A DNA stretch of 64,000 nt from Clostridium sp. (GCA_023663865.1 JAMPGU010000007.1:1-64000), one strand, 5' to 3'; positions 48,333 through 56,577 are shown, numbered from the stretch's first letter. Notes: a model not told the origin generated them from the sequence alone. Program-made: numbers and translations.

Positions 48333-49868
48333 ATGAAAAAACCTGTAGTACTCTGTATTATGGATGGTTTTGGCAAAAATGACAGCGATTACGGCAATGC
48401 TGTCACTGCCGCTAATAAAGTAAATCTTGACAGAATTATGGCAGAAAACCCATATACCTATATCGGTGCATCCGGACTTGATGTTGGTTTGCCGGATGGA
48501 CAAATGGGTAATTCTGAGGTTGGACATACAAATATCGGTGCCGGCAGAATTGTTTATCAGGAGCTTACAAGAATTACAAAATCCATTGAGGATGGCGATT
48601 TCTTTGAGAACGAGGCAATGAAGGCTGCAGTTCAGAATGCGATTGATAATAATACCGACCTGCATCTTATGGGTCTTATGAGTGATGGCGGTGTTCATTC
48701 TCACAATTCTCATATCTGGGCAATTGTTAAGCTTGCAAAGCAAATGGGTCTTGACAGAGTATATCTGCACTGTATTATGGATGGACGTGACGTTCCTCCT
48801 ACAAGCGGTAAGGATTTTGTAGCAGATGCTATGAATAAGCTTAATGAAATCGGTGTTGGCAAGATTGCCACTGTTGTAGGCAGATATTATGCAATGGACC
48901 GAGACAATAACTGGGATAGAGTGAAAAAGGCTTATGATGCGCTTGTATATGGTGAGGGCATTAAAACCGATAATCCGGTTAAGGCTATTGAGGCGTCATA
49001 TGCTAAGGTTGATGCAGACGGAAAAAATGTAACAGATGAGTTTATTGAGCCAACAGTTTGTCTTGAAAATGAGGGCAGAATTAAGGCGAATGACAGCGTT
49101 GTATTCTTTAACTTCCGTCCTGACAGAGCACGTGAGATTACAAGAACCTTTGTCGATGATGATTTTACCGGCTTTGAAAGAGACAGAATGCCTGTAACAT
49201 ATGTTTGTATGACACAGTATGATGCAACAATGCCGAATGTGCTGGTTGCATTTAAGCCACAGGGCCTTGCAAATACACTTGGCGAGTATCTTGCAAAGAA
49301 TAATATGACCCAGCTCAGAATTGCTGAAACAGAGAAATATGCACATGTAACCTTCTTCTTCAACGGTGGTGTTGAGGCTGTAAATGAGGGTGAGGACAGA
49401 ATTCTTATTCCTTCACCAAAGGTTGCAACCTATGACTTAAAGCCTGAAATGAGCGCTTATGAGGTTTCCGAGAAGCTTGATGAGGCTGTTCTTTCAGGAA
49501 AATATGACGTTGTTATTGTGAACTTTGCCAATTGTGATATGGTTGGACACACAGGTATTTTCGATGCTGCAGTTGCTGCTGTAGAGGCAGTTGATAAGTG
49601 TGTTGGTTCACTTTATGATGCAGTTGTTAAAATGGGCGGCTGCCTGTTTATTACAGCAGACCATGGTAATGCTGATATGATGATGGAGGCTGATGGCTCA
49701 CCATTTACAGCACATACAACAAATCCTGTTCCATTTGTTGCTGCAAATTGCGGAGAGGGAACAGAGCTTCGCGAAGGCGGCAAGCTTTGCGACATTGCAC
49801 CGACAATGCTTAAAATGCTTGGTCTTCCTCAGCCGGAGGAAATGACAGGCGAATACCTTATAAAGTAA
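48333..49868 (+). CDS. gpmI: 2,3-bisphosphoglycerate-independent phosphoglycerate mutase
   Basis: Interconverts 3- and 2-phosphoglycerate using two Mn2+. The 511-residue product has the alkaline-phosphatase-like metal motifs VLCIMDGFGKND, the phospho-Ser site PDGQMGNSEVGHTNIGAGRI, FNFRPDRAREIT, NCDMVGHTG and ITADHGNADMM. It is third in the glycolytic cluster, before a strong terminator. Confidence 0.98.
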   Translation: MKKPVVLCIMDGFGKNDSDYGNAVTAANKVNLDRIMAENPYTYIGASGLDVGLPDGQMGNSEVGHTNIGAGRIVYQELTRITKSIEDGDFFENEAMKAAVQNAIDNNTDLHLMGLMSDGGVHSHNSHIWAIVKLAKQMGLDRVYLHCIMDGRDVPPTSGKDFVADAMNKLNEIGVGKIATVVGRYYAMDRDNNWDRVKKAYDALVYGEGIKTDNPVKAIEASYAKVDADGKNVTDEFIEPTVCLENEGRIKANDSVVFFNFRPDRAREITRTFVDDDFTGFERDRMPVTYVCMTQYDATMPNVLVAFKPQGLANTLGEYLAKNNMTQLRIAETEKYAHVTFFFNGGVEAVNEGEDRILIPSPKVATYDLKPEMSAYEVSEKLDEAVLSGKYDVVIVNFANCDMVGHTGIFDAAVAAVEAVDKCVGSLYDAVVKMGGCLFITADHGNADMMMEADGSPFTAHTTNPVPFVAANCGEGTELREGGKLCDIAPTMLKMLGLPQPEEMTGEYLIK

Positions 49869-49886
49869 TTATTAATCTAAATAATT

Positions 49887-49925
49887 AACCCACCAAGCCA
49901 TAATGGTTTGGTGGGTTGTTTTTTT
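49887..49925. terminator. terminator of the glycolytic cluster
   Basis: A stem of about 14 bp, AACCCACCAA and GCC paired with GGT and TTGGTGGGTT (49887-49917), is followed by a run of T. It lies just before the convergent RHH gene ending at 49943. Confidence 0.88.
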
Positions 49926-49942
49926 GCTTTAAATGCATAATA

Positions 49943-50128
49943 TTATAATTTGTCAATATCCTCTTGAAGTATCTCGCCGTGTTCCTTTTCAAACTGTTCA
50001 ATATGCTTTCTTATCATCATTTCAAGCTCTCGGTTGCTGGAACGGGCATTGTACTCTGCTATATATTTTAATTTATCTAATAATTCTTTTGGTACACGTA
50101 ATGAATACTGCGGTAATTTAGACTGCAT
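49943..50128 (-). CDS. Arc-type ribbon-helix-helix DNA-binding protein
   Basis: A 61-residue protein with the RHH pattern: a short strand (QYSLRVPKELLDKLKYIAE) leading into two helices (NARSSNRELEMMIRKHIEQF). Arc-family members dimerise and insert the strand into the major groove. It is divergent from a small ORF. An 11-bp tandem repeat lies in the shared promoter region and is a good operator candidate. No toxin partner is adjacent on its strand. Confidence 0.85.
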   Translation of the reverse strand: MQSKLPQYSLRVPKELLDKLKYIAEYNARSSNRELEMMIRKHIEQFEKEHGEILQEDIDKL

Positions 50129-50174
50129 ATAATCACCTCACAGTTATTTTACCATAAAAAATCAAAAGAAATCG

Positions 50175-50205
50175 TATTGACACCATATTGACATCAATAT
50201 ATAAT
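50175..50205 (+). promoter_or_regulatory. perfect sigma-A promoter over an 11-bp tandem repeat
   Basis: TTGACA (50177-50182), 17 bases, TATAAT (50200-50205) is a full consensus promoter for the ORF at 50224. Overlapping it, TATTGACACCA (50175-50185) and TATTGACATCA (50186-50196) form a direct repeat with a one-turn period. RHH proteins often bind such tandem repeats, so the divergent RHH protein probably controls this promoter. Confidence 0.75.
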
Positions 50206-50223
50206 TGATTTAGAGGTGATTAT

Positions 50224-50472
50224 ATGAACAGAGATATGATTGAGTTGCTTTGGACTGGAGAGATAAATCCAAATGAATTACTTAATAATAAGGAATATAA
50301 TTGCATTTATATGCAAATGCAGTCTCAAGCGGAGCAGATACTTTCTACAATAAACGGCGATGAAGCGCCACTATTTGAAGAATTTTATGAAATTTGTAAA
50401 AAAGTAATATCCAAAGCAGAGCTTGAAGGATTTAGAATTGGAATGCATTTAGGTATTGGATTGTGTAAATAA
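50224..50472 (+). CDS. small protein resembling the DUF6809 type
   Basis: An 82-residue soluble helical protein. The start MIELLWTGEINPNELL and the end ELEGFRIGMHLGIGL resemble small DUF6809-like proteins seen in prophages and Clostridia, in which a short MxxLYxGEL-type start and an F-x-x-G-x-x-L end recur. The match is by eye. It has a consensus promoter and GAGGTGA ribosome-binding site and is probably repressed by the divergent RHH protein. Confidence 0.65.
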   Translation: MNRDMIELLWTGEINPNELLNNKEYNCIYMQMQSQAEQILSTINGDEAPLFEEFYEICKKVISKAELEGFRIGMHLGIGLCK

Positions 50473-50534
50473 ATCTTTTCATAAAAATAAGGAGTGACAT
50501 TAATCGTGTTAATGTCATTCCTTGTAACAGTTAA

Positions 50535-51689
50535 TTAATCCCACAGAGACTTATATATTTTTATTATATCATCCTTGGAAATGTCTTTGATTGTATTTGA
50601 TGGGGAGCCGGATGCAACAGCATCCTCTGCCATTTTATCTATAACCTCAAAGAACTTTTCCTTGTCAATCCCATATTCTTCAAGGGTAGGAATATGGCAT
50701 ATTTCACACAGCTTTTCACAAGCAGTAATGAATTTACCTGCAGCTGTCTTATCGTCGTCATCGCTGTCTGCCTCGCCGATTGCACGTGCCATATCGGCAA
50801 ATCTCTTGTATGCACCGTCATAAACATAGCTAAAGCAGTTTTTAATCAGCATGGCATTGCTGATTCCGTGAGGAACATGGAACAATGCACCGATAGGTCT
50901 GCTCATTCCGTGGATAATTGTAACGGAAGCATTATTAAATGCAATTCCGGCCTCAAGTGCTGCCAGTGACATCTGTTCTCTTGCCTTGATATTCTGCCCC
51001 TCATTATAGCATATATGCAGATATTTGAAAATTCTTTTAATTGCCGACAATGCAAATTCGTCGGTTAAAGGCTGTGCCTTGCGGGAGGTATACGCTTCTG
51101 CAGCGTGGCACAGTGCATCTAAGCCTGTGGCGGAGGTTACGCTCTGGGGTGCAGTCAGTGTAAAGGCAGGGTCGTCTATAGCCAGCTGCGGCATAAGAAC
51201 TGCGCCTTTCAGAAGCATCTTAATATCCTTTTCAGTATTGGTTATAATGGTAAACTGAGTAGCCTCAGAGCCTGTACCGCTGGTGGTCGGAATTGCTGCC
51301 ATAGGCGGCGTTGGAATGGTTATCTCCTTGCCGAGATAATCGTTGATGGAACCGCCGTTTGAAACAACAGCGCCAATGGCTTTCATTGCATCAATGGGAG
51401 AGCCGCCTCCCACAGCTATTAAAAAGTCACATTCAGTATCTTTATATAGCGCAAGACCAGTGTTGATGATAATATCTGTAGGCTCAGAATTTACACCGTC
51501 AAACACAACGTATTCGATTTCAAGCTCATCAAGTATATTTTCTACCAGCTTTACATTACCGAGTCTTACCATAAAGCCATCGGTAACAATCAATGCCTTT
51601 TTACCAAAGTTTTTTAATAAGGGCTTCGCATTATTTAATGCATTTTCTCCATATACAATTTTGCCCGGCATTATAAATTGATTACCCAT
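50535..51689 (-). CDS. iron-containing alcohol dehydrogenase
   Basis: NAD(P)-dependent group III alcohol dehydrogenase. The 384-residue product shows LIVTDGFM, the nucleotide loop AVGGGSPIDAMKAIG, TTSGTGSEAT, the Fe-binding HAAEAYTS and the signature GMSRPIGALFHVPHGISNAM with two metal His. Its closest look is to 4-hydroxybutyrate or 1,3-propanediol dehydrogenases. A CoA-acylating semialdehyde dehydrogenase lies upstream in the same direction at 52767-54272, with a small module in between. The substrate is a hydroxy acid or diol by inference. Confidence 0.92.
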   Translation of the reverse strand: MGNQFIMPGKIVYGENALNNAKPLLKNFGKKALIVTDGFMVRLGNVKLVENILDELEIEYVVFDGVNSEPTDIIINTGLALYKDTECDFLIAVGGGSPIDAMKAIGAVVSNGGSINDYLGKEITIPTPPMAAIPTTSGTGSEATQFTIITNTEKDIKMLLKGAVLMPQLAIDDPAFTLTAPQSVTSATGLDALCHAAEAYTSRKAQPLTDEFALSAIKRIFKYLHICYNEGQNIKAREQMSLAALEAGIAFNNASVTIIHGMSRPIGALFHVPHGISNAMLIKNCFSYVYDGAYKRFADMARAIGEADSDDDDKTAAGKFITACEKLCEICHIPTLEEYGIDKEKFFEVIDKMAEDAVASGSPSNTIKDISKDDIIKIYKSLWD

Positions 51690-51774
51690 CTATTACCCCT
51701 CTTTGCTAAAAAATGAACAAATATATTTTAGTACAATTAGACAAAAAGTCAATAGCCATTTTATACAAAATACA

Positions 51775-51802
51775 TAAAAATAAAGGCGGCTATCAGCCGC
51801 CT
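51775..51802 (-). terminator. terminator of the XRE gene
   Basis: On the minus strand a 7-bp stem, GGCGGCT with AGCCGCC (51802-51784 in that direction), is followed by TTTATTTTTATG. It separates the XRE gene from the alcohol dehydrogenase gene downstream. Confidence 0.8.
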
Positions 51803-51838
51803 GTTACTGTACATTATATCACTATTTAAAATGTATTT

Positions 51839-52063
51839 TTAACGATTATATAATGGTCTTGGCTCATCTGTTAATCCTGCAATATAATCCAAGGATACAT
51901 TATATATTTTTGCCAATTCTATTGCATATGTTAATTTCATATCGTATTTATCATTTTCATATCGATTAACTGTTACTCTGCTTACATTAAGTAACTCTGC
52001 TATTTGCTCTTGTGTCAAATCTAAATCTTCACGCAAGTTTTTTGCTCGCTGATTAAAAATCAT
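51839..52063 (-). CDS. small XRE-family regulator
   Basis: A 74-residue cro/C1-type protein: RAKNLREDLDLTQEQIAELL, NVSRVTVNRYENDKYDM, LAKIYNVSLDYIAGL. It is divergent from an ORF of unknown function. Short inverted motifs (TGTTAC, GTAACA, GTGTTA) lie in the shared region and probably bind it. A prophage-like or plasmid-like control module is possible. Confidence 0.88.
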   Translation of the reverse strand: MIFNQRAKNLREDLDLTQEQIAELLNVSRVTVNRYENDKYDMKLTYAIELAKIYNVSLDYIAGLTDEPRPLYNR

Positions 52064-52104
52064 AGTTACAACTCCTTTATTACATAATGAAATTGTATCA
52101 TAAA

Positions 52105-52145
52105 TGTTACTTTAGATGTTGACAATGTAACACAAGTGTTATAAA
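52105..52145. promoter_or_regulatory. operator-like dyads in the XRE/unknown-ORF promoter
   Basis: TAACAC-AA-GTGTTA (52128-52141) is an inverted repeat over the -10 region of a plus-strand promoter with TTGACA (52119-52124) and TATAAA (52140-52145, spacing 15). TGTTAC (52105-52110) faces GTAACA (52127-52132). Repression by the adjacent XRE protein is inferred. Confidence 0.5.
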
Positions 52146-52193
52146 ATTAGTTGTAGAACAATGTTGCTTTAATAGTATTATAGGAGGATTAAA

Positions 52194-52469
52194 TTGAACT
52201 TTGAAGAATTTGAAAATTGTATTTTCGTGAACAACACAGCATATGAAAAATATAAAAGGCTTAAAGTGTTAGGTTTAAAAGTCGATGATAAATTTGTTTT
52301 AGTAAATACATTAAATTTAAAATTGCATACACTCATTGATTCGCTCGGGTCCGATTTATATGATGAAAATGAATTGTTTTCGGATATTGAATCGACAATT
52401 AATGATTTATATAATTATTGTCTTGATTACAGTGATATACTGGAGACTTATCTAAGACAAAAAAAGTAA
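52194..52469 (+). CDS. small acidic protein of unknown function
   Basis: A 91-residue soluble protein with helical C-terminal half (FSDIESTINDLYNYCLDYSD). I do not recognise a family. The start is TTG, with a strong TAGGAGG 7 bases upstream. It is divergent from an XRE regulator and A+T-richer than the flanking metabolic genes. The pair looks like a small inserted module. Confidence 0.65.
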   Translation: MNFEEFENCIFVNNTAYEKYKRLKVLGLKVDDKFVLVNTLNLKLHTLIDSLGSDLYDENELFSDIESTINDLYNYCLDYSDILETYLRQKK

Positions 52470-52489
52470 ATAGACTGTCGATAAAGCAC

Positions 52490-52766
52490 CCATAACCACG
52501 CACGATATATTTGATTTAACCAATTTTGCCTCCATTGTGTAAAGGGAGGTGGCAACGTGTTAAGTGTCGACGGAGAGATTGTAAAAGCCGCCTGAACATC
52601 GAATTCAGGCGGCTTTTGTGCGTTTTAAGCCTTTGGCAACTCTGCGGTACCACCGTACAGCGACGAATTGCCAAAGACTTAATTCTGTGTACTTTTCTCG
52701 GCATTCTCCAGCGTGTAGAAATTTGTAAATCAGACTTTTTCTACACGCTGAAGGCTATTGTATTTA
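52490..52766. repeat. hairpin-rich intergenic repeat region
   Basis: No gene is supported here. There are three strong hairpins: AAAAGCCGCCTGAA (52583-52596) with 52604-52617; CTTTGGCAA (near 52631-52639) with TTGCCAAAG (near 52669-52677); and CAGCGTGTAGAAA (52709-52721) with 52738-52750. Before them, near 52527-52555, a weak stem includes CCTCC and GGGAGG. The first has T-rich flanks on both strands and could terminate the ORF ending at 52469. The set resembles dispersed intergenic repeats of gut Clostridia. Confidence 0.7.
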
Positions 52767-54272
52767 TTACAGGAGACCATCCCAGGTGTCAACCTCTTTT
52801 GCCTTCATTTCTTCCTCGTCAAACCAGTGCTGTGTTACAGACTTGCTCTCTGTGAAGAAGCGATATGCATCCTTGCCAAGACAGTGAAGATCGCCGAAGA
52901 AGCTCTGCTTATGTCCGCTGAATGGAATAAATCCAACAGGAACAGGAATACCAACGTTGATACCAACCTGACCGCCGTCTGTATATCTTGCAAACTGGCG
53001 AGCATAGTAACCGCTCTGTGTATAGATAACCGAGCCGTTTGCATATGGGCTGGCGTTCATAATTGCTAAGCCCTCGTCAAAGTCCTTGCATCTCTTAACG
53101 CAAAGAACAGGACCGAATACCTCGTCACTGCCGATAGTCATATCCTCAGTCACGTTGTCGAAAATTGTTGGACCGACAAAATATCCGTTTTCATAGCCTT
53201 CAGGAAGCTCCGGATTTCTACCATCAAGTACAAGAGTTGCGCCCTCATCAATACCCTTCTGAATGTCAGCCAGTACCTCTTTATAATGCTTTTCATAAGT
53301 GATAGGACCAAGGCGTGTTGACTTGTCCCAAGCAGGACCGCAGTTGATGTTCTGCGCCTGAGCCTTGAGCTCGGCAACAAATTTATCAGCAATTGACTCC
53401 TGAACAACAACACAGGACAGTGCCATACATCTTTGTCCTGCACAGCCGAATGCAGAGTTGATAACACCTGCAACTGTTCTTTCAAGCGCACAGTCCTCAA
53501 GAATGAGTGCGTGGTTCTTAGCCTGGCAAAGAGCCTGACATCTCTTTCCGTTTGCAGCAGCCTTTTCATAAATCTTGAGACCTACAGGTGTAGAGCCAAC
53601 AAAGGTGATACCCTTAACATCAGGATGCTCTAAAATTGTATTGATTTCATTCCTTGAGCAGGTAACAATGTTGATTACGCCGTCAGGAATGCCTGCCTCT
53701 TTGTATAACTCGCCGATTCTCATAGCGGTTCTTGGAGTGAGGGAAGCAGCCTTGAGTACCATTGTATTACCGCAGGCAACACATACAGGCGCCATCCAGC
53801 CGAATGGAATCATAGCAGGGAAGTTTACAGGAACGATTCCTGCGAAAACGCCCATTGGCTCACGATACTTAACGGTATCAAAGCCTGCAGAAGCATCCAT
53901 AAGGCTTTCGCCCATCATTAAGGATGGAGCCTGAATAGCAAGCTCGGTACCCTCCTGTGCCTTACCTACGTCGCCCTGAGCCTCGCCCCAGGTCTTTCCG
54001 TTTTCTTCGCATACAAGCATTGTCAGCTCATCCATATGCTCTAAAAGGAGTTCTCTTACCTTAAAAAGAATCTGACTTCTTTTTCTTGCAGGTGTTGCTC
54101 TCCAAGCAGGATAAGCAGCCTTTGCAGCCTCAATAGCCTCCAGTACCTCGTCATTGGTACAGCATGGTGCCTGACCGGTAATTTCACCGGTTGATGGGTT
54201 ATGAAGATCATACCAAACCTCAGTCTGGGAATCCTTAAACTCACCATTTACAAAATACTTTAGTTTTTCCAT
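52767..54272 (-). CDS. mmsA: CoA-acylating methylmalonate-semialdehyde dehydrogenase
   Basis: Oxidises methylmalonate semialdehyde or malonate semialdehyde to propionyl- or acetyl-CoA with NAD+. The 501-residue product has family markers ENGKTWGEAQGDV, NFPAMIPFGWMAPVC, ITFVGSTPVGLKIYE, the catalytic Cys in FGCAGQRCMALS, EVFGPVL and the late SFFGDLHCLGKDAYRFFT. Relatives are called MmsA or IolA. With the Fe-alcohol dehydrogenase downstream it may interconvert a hydroxyacid, semialdehyde and acyl-CoA. No other valine or inositol catabolic genes are present. Confidence 0.92.
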   Translation of the reverse strand: MEKLKYFVNGEFKDSQTEVWYDLHNPSTGEITGQAPCCTNDEVLEAIEAAKAAYPAWRATPARKRSQILFKVRELLLEHMDELTMLVCEENGKTWGEAQGDVGKAQEGTELAIQAPSLMMGESLMDASAGFDTVKYREPMGVFAGIVPVNFPAMIPFGWMAPVCVACGNTMVLKAASLTPRTAMRIGELYKEAGIPDGVINIVTCSRNEINTILEHPDVKGITFVGSTPVGLKIYEKAAANGKRCQALCQAKNHALILEDCALERTVAGVINSAFGCAGQRCMALSCVVVQESIADKFVAELKAQAQNINCGPAWDKSTRLGPITYEKHYKEVLADIQKGIDEGATLVLDGRNPELPEGYENGYFVGPTIFDNVTEDMTIGSDEVFGPVLCVKRCKDFDEGLAIMNASPYANGSVIYTQSGYYARQFARYTDGGQVGINVGIPVPVGFIPFSGHKQSFFGDLHCLGKDAYRFFTESKSVTQHWFDEEEMKAKEVDTWDGLL

Positions 54273-54410
54273 AAACTTTACCTCTTGATATAAAAATTAT
54301 TATCATGTTTATTTTACCATATATGCTATATCAATTTCAATACATAATTTATTATTGCGTATTCACCATTCATTTTCTGTATCATAGTATGAGTGTAATG
54401 GGGTGATTAT

Positions 54411-54632
54411 ATGATTCTTTCCCAAATGAAAGAAAATGAAACAGGATATATAACCTGCATTAATTCCGACCCTGGCTTTGAGCGAAGATTTTTTGATATG
54501 GGGTTTATCACCGGTCAAAGTATAAGGTGTATGAATATAGGACTTTTTGGTTCGCCGATTGCCTATCAAATCAGAGGCAGCAAGATCGCCCTGAGAAAAA
54601 GTGATGCTGACAAAATAGGAGTGATTATGTGA
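54411..54632 (+). CDS. feoA: ferrous iron transport protein A
   Basis: A 73-residue SH3-like FeoA protein: MKENETGYITCI, RRFFDMGFITGQSIRCMN, GSPIAYQIRGSKIALRKSDA. FeoA assists the FeoB channel in Fe2+ uptake. The last four bases overlap the feoB start (GTGATAA region), and GGGGTGAT lies before its own start. Downstream feoB is truncated, so the system is probably non-functional here. Confidence 0.92.
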   Translation: MILSQMKENETGYITCINSDPGFERRFFDMGFITGQSIRCMNIGLFGSPIAYQIRGSKIALRKSDADKIGVIM

Positions 54633-55975
54633 TAAAAAATAAAAAAGTACTATTAATGGGGAATCCTAACGTTGGCAAAAGCACAGTGTTTAACGAAATT
54701 ACGGGATCACATCAGCATACAGGCAATTGGACCGGCAAAACCGTCGGTGCTTATTCCGGCAATTATGACTACAAGTATTGTACATACGAGCTTGTAGACT
54801 TGCCGGGTACATACAGTCTGCTTTCCTCCAGCGAGGAGGAGAGGGTGGCAAGAGACTATCTGTGCTTTGAGAATTATGATTGTGTGGTATGTGTAATTGA
54901 CGCAACCAATCTGGAGCGAAATCTTAATTTGGTTTTTCAGGTGCTGGAGCTTACCGGCAAGGTAATTGTGCTTCTGAATCTTTGTGATGAAGCACGCAAA
55001 AAGAATATTCAGATTGATACGCAGGTGCTGGAAAAAACCTTGGGTGTCCCTATTGTAAAAGCCACGGCAAGAAGCGGCAAGGGGATAAATGAGCTGCTGG
55101 AGCTTGTACACAATATATCAAGCGGCACGTTAGTGAATAATCCGTCTACCTTGTTTTATGCCAATCCCATAGAGGATGCTGTGCATCAGGTAATACGCGG
55201 ACTGAAGATGAATATTGATACAGATAAAAATCTGCGTTTTTTTGCACTAAGACTTTTGGAAAATAATGCATCCTTTGATAAATCCTTTAAAGAAAATTTT
55301 GGTGCAGATATATTACAAAAGGGTAGTCTGCGAGGCAATATTCATCATGCCAAAAATCAATTGCGGCTTTTGGATGTTAATGTATCCCGCGCTGTTACCG
55401 AATCTATTTTTAATAAGTCCGGTGAACTGACAAAGCAGATTGTAAGAAAGCTTCCGTCAAAAAAGGATAGGATGGAGGCAAAGCTTGACAGTATATTGCT
55501 TGGCAAATATACCTCTATACCGGTTATGCTGCTGTTGTTTGGTTTGATTTTGTGGATAACAATTGCAGGCTCTAATTATCCATCTGCCTTTCTTCAGGAT
55601 GTGTTCAGCCGCTTTGAGCTGTGGCTTGCAGCTGCAATGGCGAATATAGGAATACCGCAGACAATAGTCAGCCTTTTGGTCAATGGTGTACTAAGGGTGC
55701 TTTTGTGGGTAGTAGCTGTTATGCTTCCGCCAATGGCAATCTTTTTCCCTCTGTTTGCTTTGCTTGAGGATTTTGGTGTGTTGCCGAGAATTGCCTTTAA
55801 TTTGGATGGAGCATTTGAATACTGCGGTGCCTGCGGAAAACAGGCCTTGACCACCTGTATGGGGTACGGCTGTAACGCCGTTGGCGTAACGGGAGCCAGA
55901 ATCATTGACTCTCCCCGCGAGCGTCTTGTAGCCATCATTACGAATTCCCTAACGCCCTGTAACGGACGTTTACCA
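54629..55975 (+). pseudogene. feoB: ferrous iron transporter B, truncated by an insertion
   Basis: The first about 448 residues are normal FeoB: GTPase motifs GNPNVGKST, DLPGTYSL and NLCDEA, then the linker and the first Gate region (PPMAIFFPLFALLEDFGVLPRIAF; GACGKQALTTCMGYGCNAVG; in pieces). Homology stops in the motif TPCNGR; the expected FPTLIA is replaced by LPPPTLWQ. The frame continues to a stop at 56032 in unrelated sequence. The second Gate half, about 200 residues, is missing from the window. Insertion of a mobile island is the likely cause. The start is GTG. Confidence 0.9.
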
Positions 55976-55986
55976 CCACCAACACT

Positions 55987-56238
55987 ATGGCAACTCCTAT
56001 GGCTGAAAAGAATAAAAACTTCGTCAAAGTAACCATAAACCCTGAAACCAATTTGTATAATTTTACTAAAATTAAAACCTTTAGAAAAAAGCATAACCTT
56101 AAGCGAACTGAACTCTCCCAACTAACAGGTATCTCAGTCAACGCCCTCCAACTCTGGGAACTTGGACAAGCCAAACCACATTACAAGTATTGGAGAAAAT
56201 TATTACTGTTTATGAGAAATTATGAAAATAACGTATAA
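55987..56238 (+). CDS. small helix-turn-helix protein at the island edge
   Basis: An 83-residue protein with an XRE-like domain: FRKKHNLKRTELSQLTGIS, VNALQLWELGQAKPHYKYW. ATGs occur at 55987 and 55999 (MAEKNKN), neither with a good ribosome-binding site, so the start is uncertain and could be fused by the insertion. It ends before a strong terminator. It might regulate island genes or excision; that is inference from position. Confidence 0.6.
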   Translation: MATPMAEKNKNFVKVTINPETNLYNFTKIKTFRKKHNLKRTELSQLTGISVNALQLWELGQAKPHYKYWRKLLLFMRNYENNV

Positions 56239-56241
56239 ATA

Positions 56242-56282
56242 AAAATGCAGTGCATTCGTTTTGAATGTACTGCATTTTGCTT
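56242..56282. terminator. bidirectional terminator after the HTH gene
   Basis: A 16-bp stem with one G-T pair (56242-56257 and 56263-56278, core AAATGCAGT) has TTTTGCTTAT after it on the plus strand and TTTTTATTTATA on the minus strand. It would also stop leftward transcripts from the promoter at 56441-56412. Confidence 0.85.
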
Positions 56283-56302
56283 ATAAAATATATATTTTTG
56301 AA

Positions 56303-56334
56303 AGTAACTTGATTTTCGATTTTTTCAAGTTACT
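56303..56334. repeat. 10-bp inverted repeat left of the switch
   Basis: AGTAACTTGA (56303-56312) and TCAAGTTACT (56325-56334) pair perfectly around 12 bases. Neither side has a T-run, so it is more likely a protein site or RNA hairpin than a terminator. Confidence 0.5.
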
Positions 56335-56362
56335 ATTCAACAAATTCGAAACTTATATATTG

Positions 56363-56381
56363 CGTAGAACTACGACTTCTA
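56363..56381 (+). repeat. left inverted repeat of the recombinase segment
   Basis: CGTAGAACTACGACTTCTA, a perfect inverted match to 57747-57765. It contains arms TAGAA and TTCTA around a 7-bp asymmetric core CTACGAC, and the wider sequence adds TGCGT on the left and ACGCA on the right. This is the layout of a tyrosine-recombinase crossover site. Confidence 0.85.
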
Positions 56382-56411
56382 AACGCATGCTTTTTCTCAT
56401 TATTCTGTCGT

Positions 56412-56441
56412 ATTTTATCATATAATTATATAATATGTCAA
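56412..56441 (-). promoter_or_regulatory. outward promoter inside the invertible segment
   Basis: On the minus strand TTGACA (56441-56436), 18 bases, TAAAAT (56417-56412). It now points left, through the left repeat to the terminator at 56242-56278, with no gene in that direction. After inversion of 56363-57765 it would point right, into essC. The A/T-rich spacer also contains TATAAT-like strings, so the exact -10 is not certain. Confidence 0.65.
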
Positions 56442-56521
56442 TAAAACTAGGTCATTTTTTAATAACAATTTGATAACAAACTCTCTAAATATGGATTTTA
56501 ATAAGACTGCAATGTTATTTC

Positions 56522-56538
56522 TGGTCAAATTTGTGGTC
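56522..56538 (+). repeat. TGGTC direct repeats upstream of the recombinase
   Basis: TGGTCAAA (56522-56529) and TGGTC (56534-56538) are spaced 12 bases apart. A matching pair, TGGTCAAA at 57681-57688 and 57694-57701, lies downstream of the recombinase in the same orientation. They look like arm-type binding sites of the recombinase. Confidence 0.5.
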
Positions 56539-56577
56539 GCCATTTCAACGGATATTACATAAAGGAGTGTGAAATAT

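Noticed and set aside
54273-54410. Fur or DtxR operator upstream of feoA
   Set aside because: A loose TGATA/TATCA pair near 54291-54315 exists, but it lies closer to the divergent mmsA start and matches no iron-box consensus well.
55594-56121. Minus-strand open frame of 175 codons crossing the feoB-island junction
   Set aside because: Most of it is the reverse strand of feoB coding sequence; there is no start context and no domain. It is a shadow frame.
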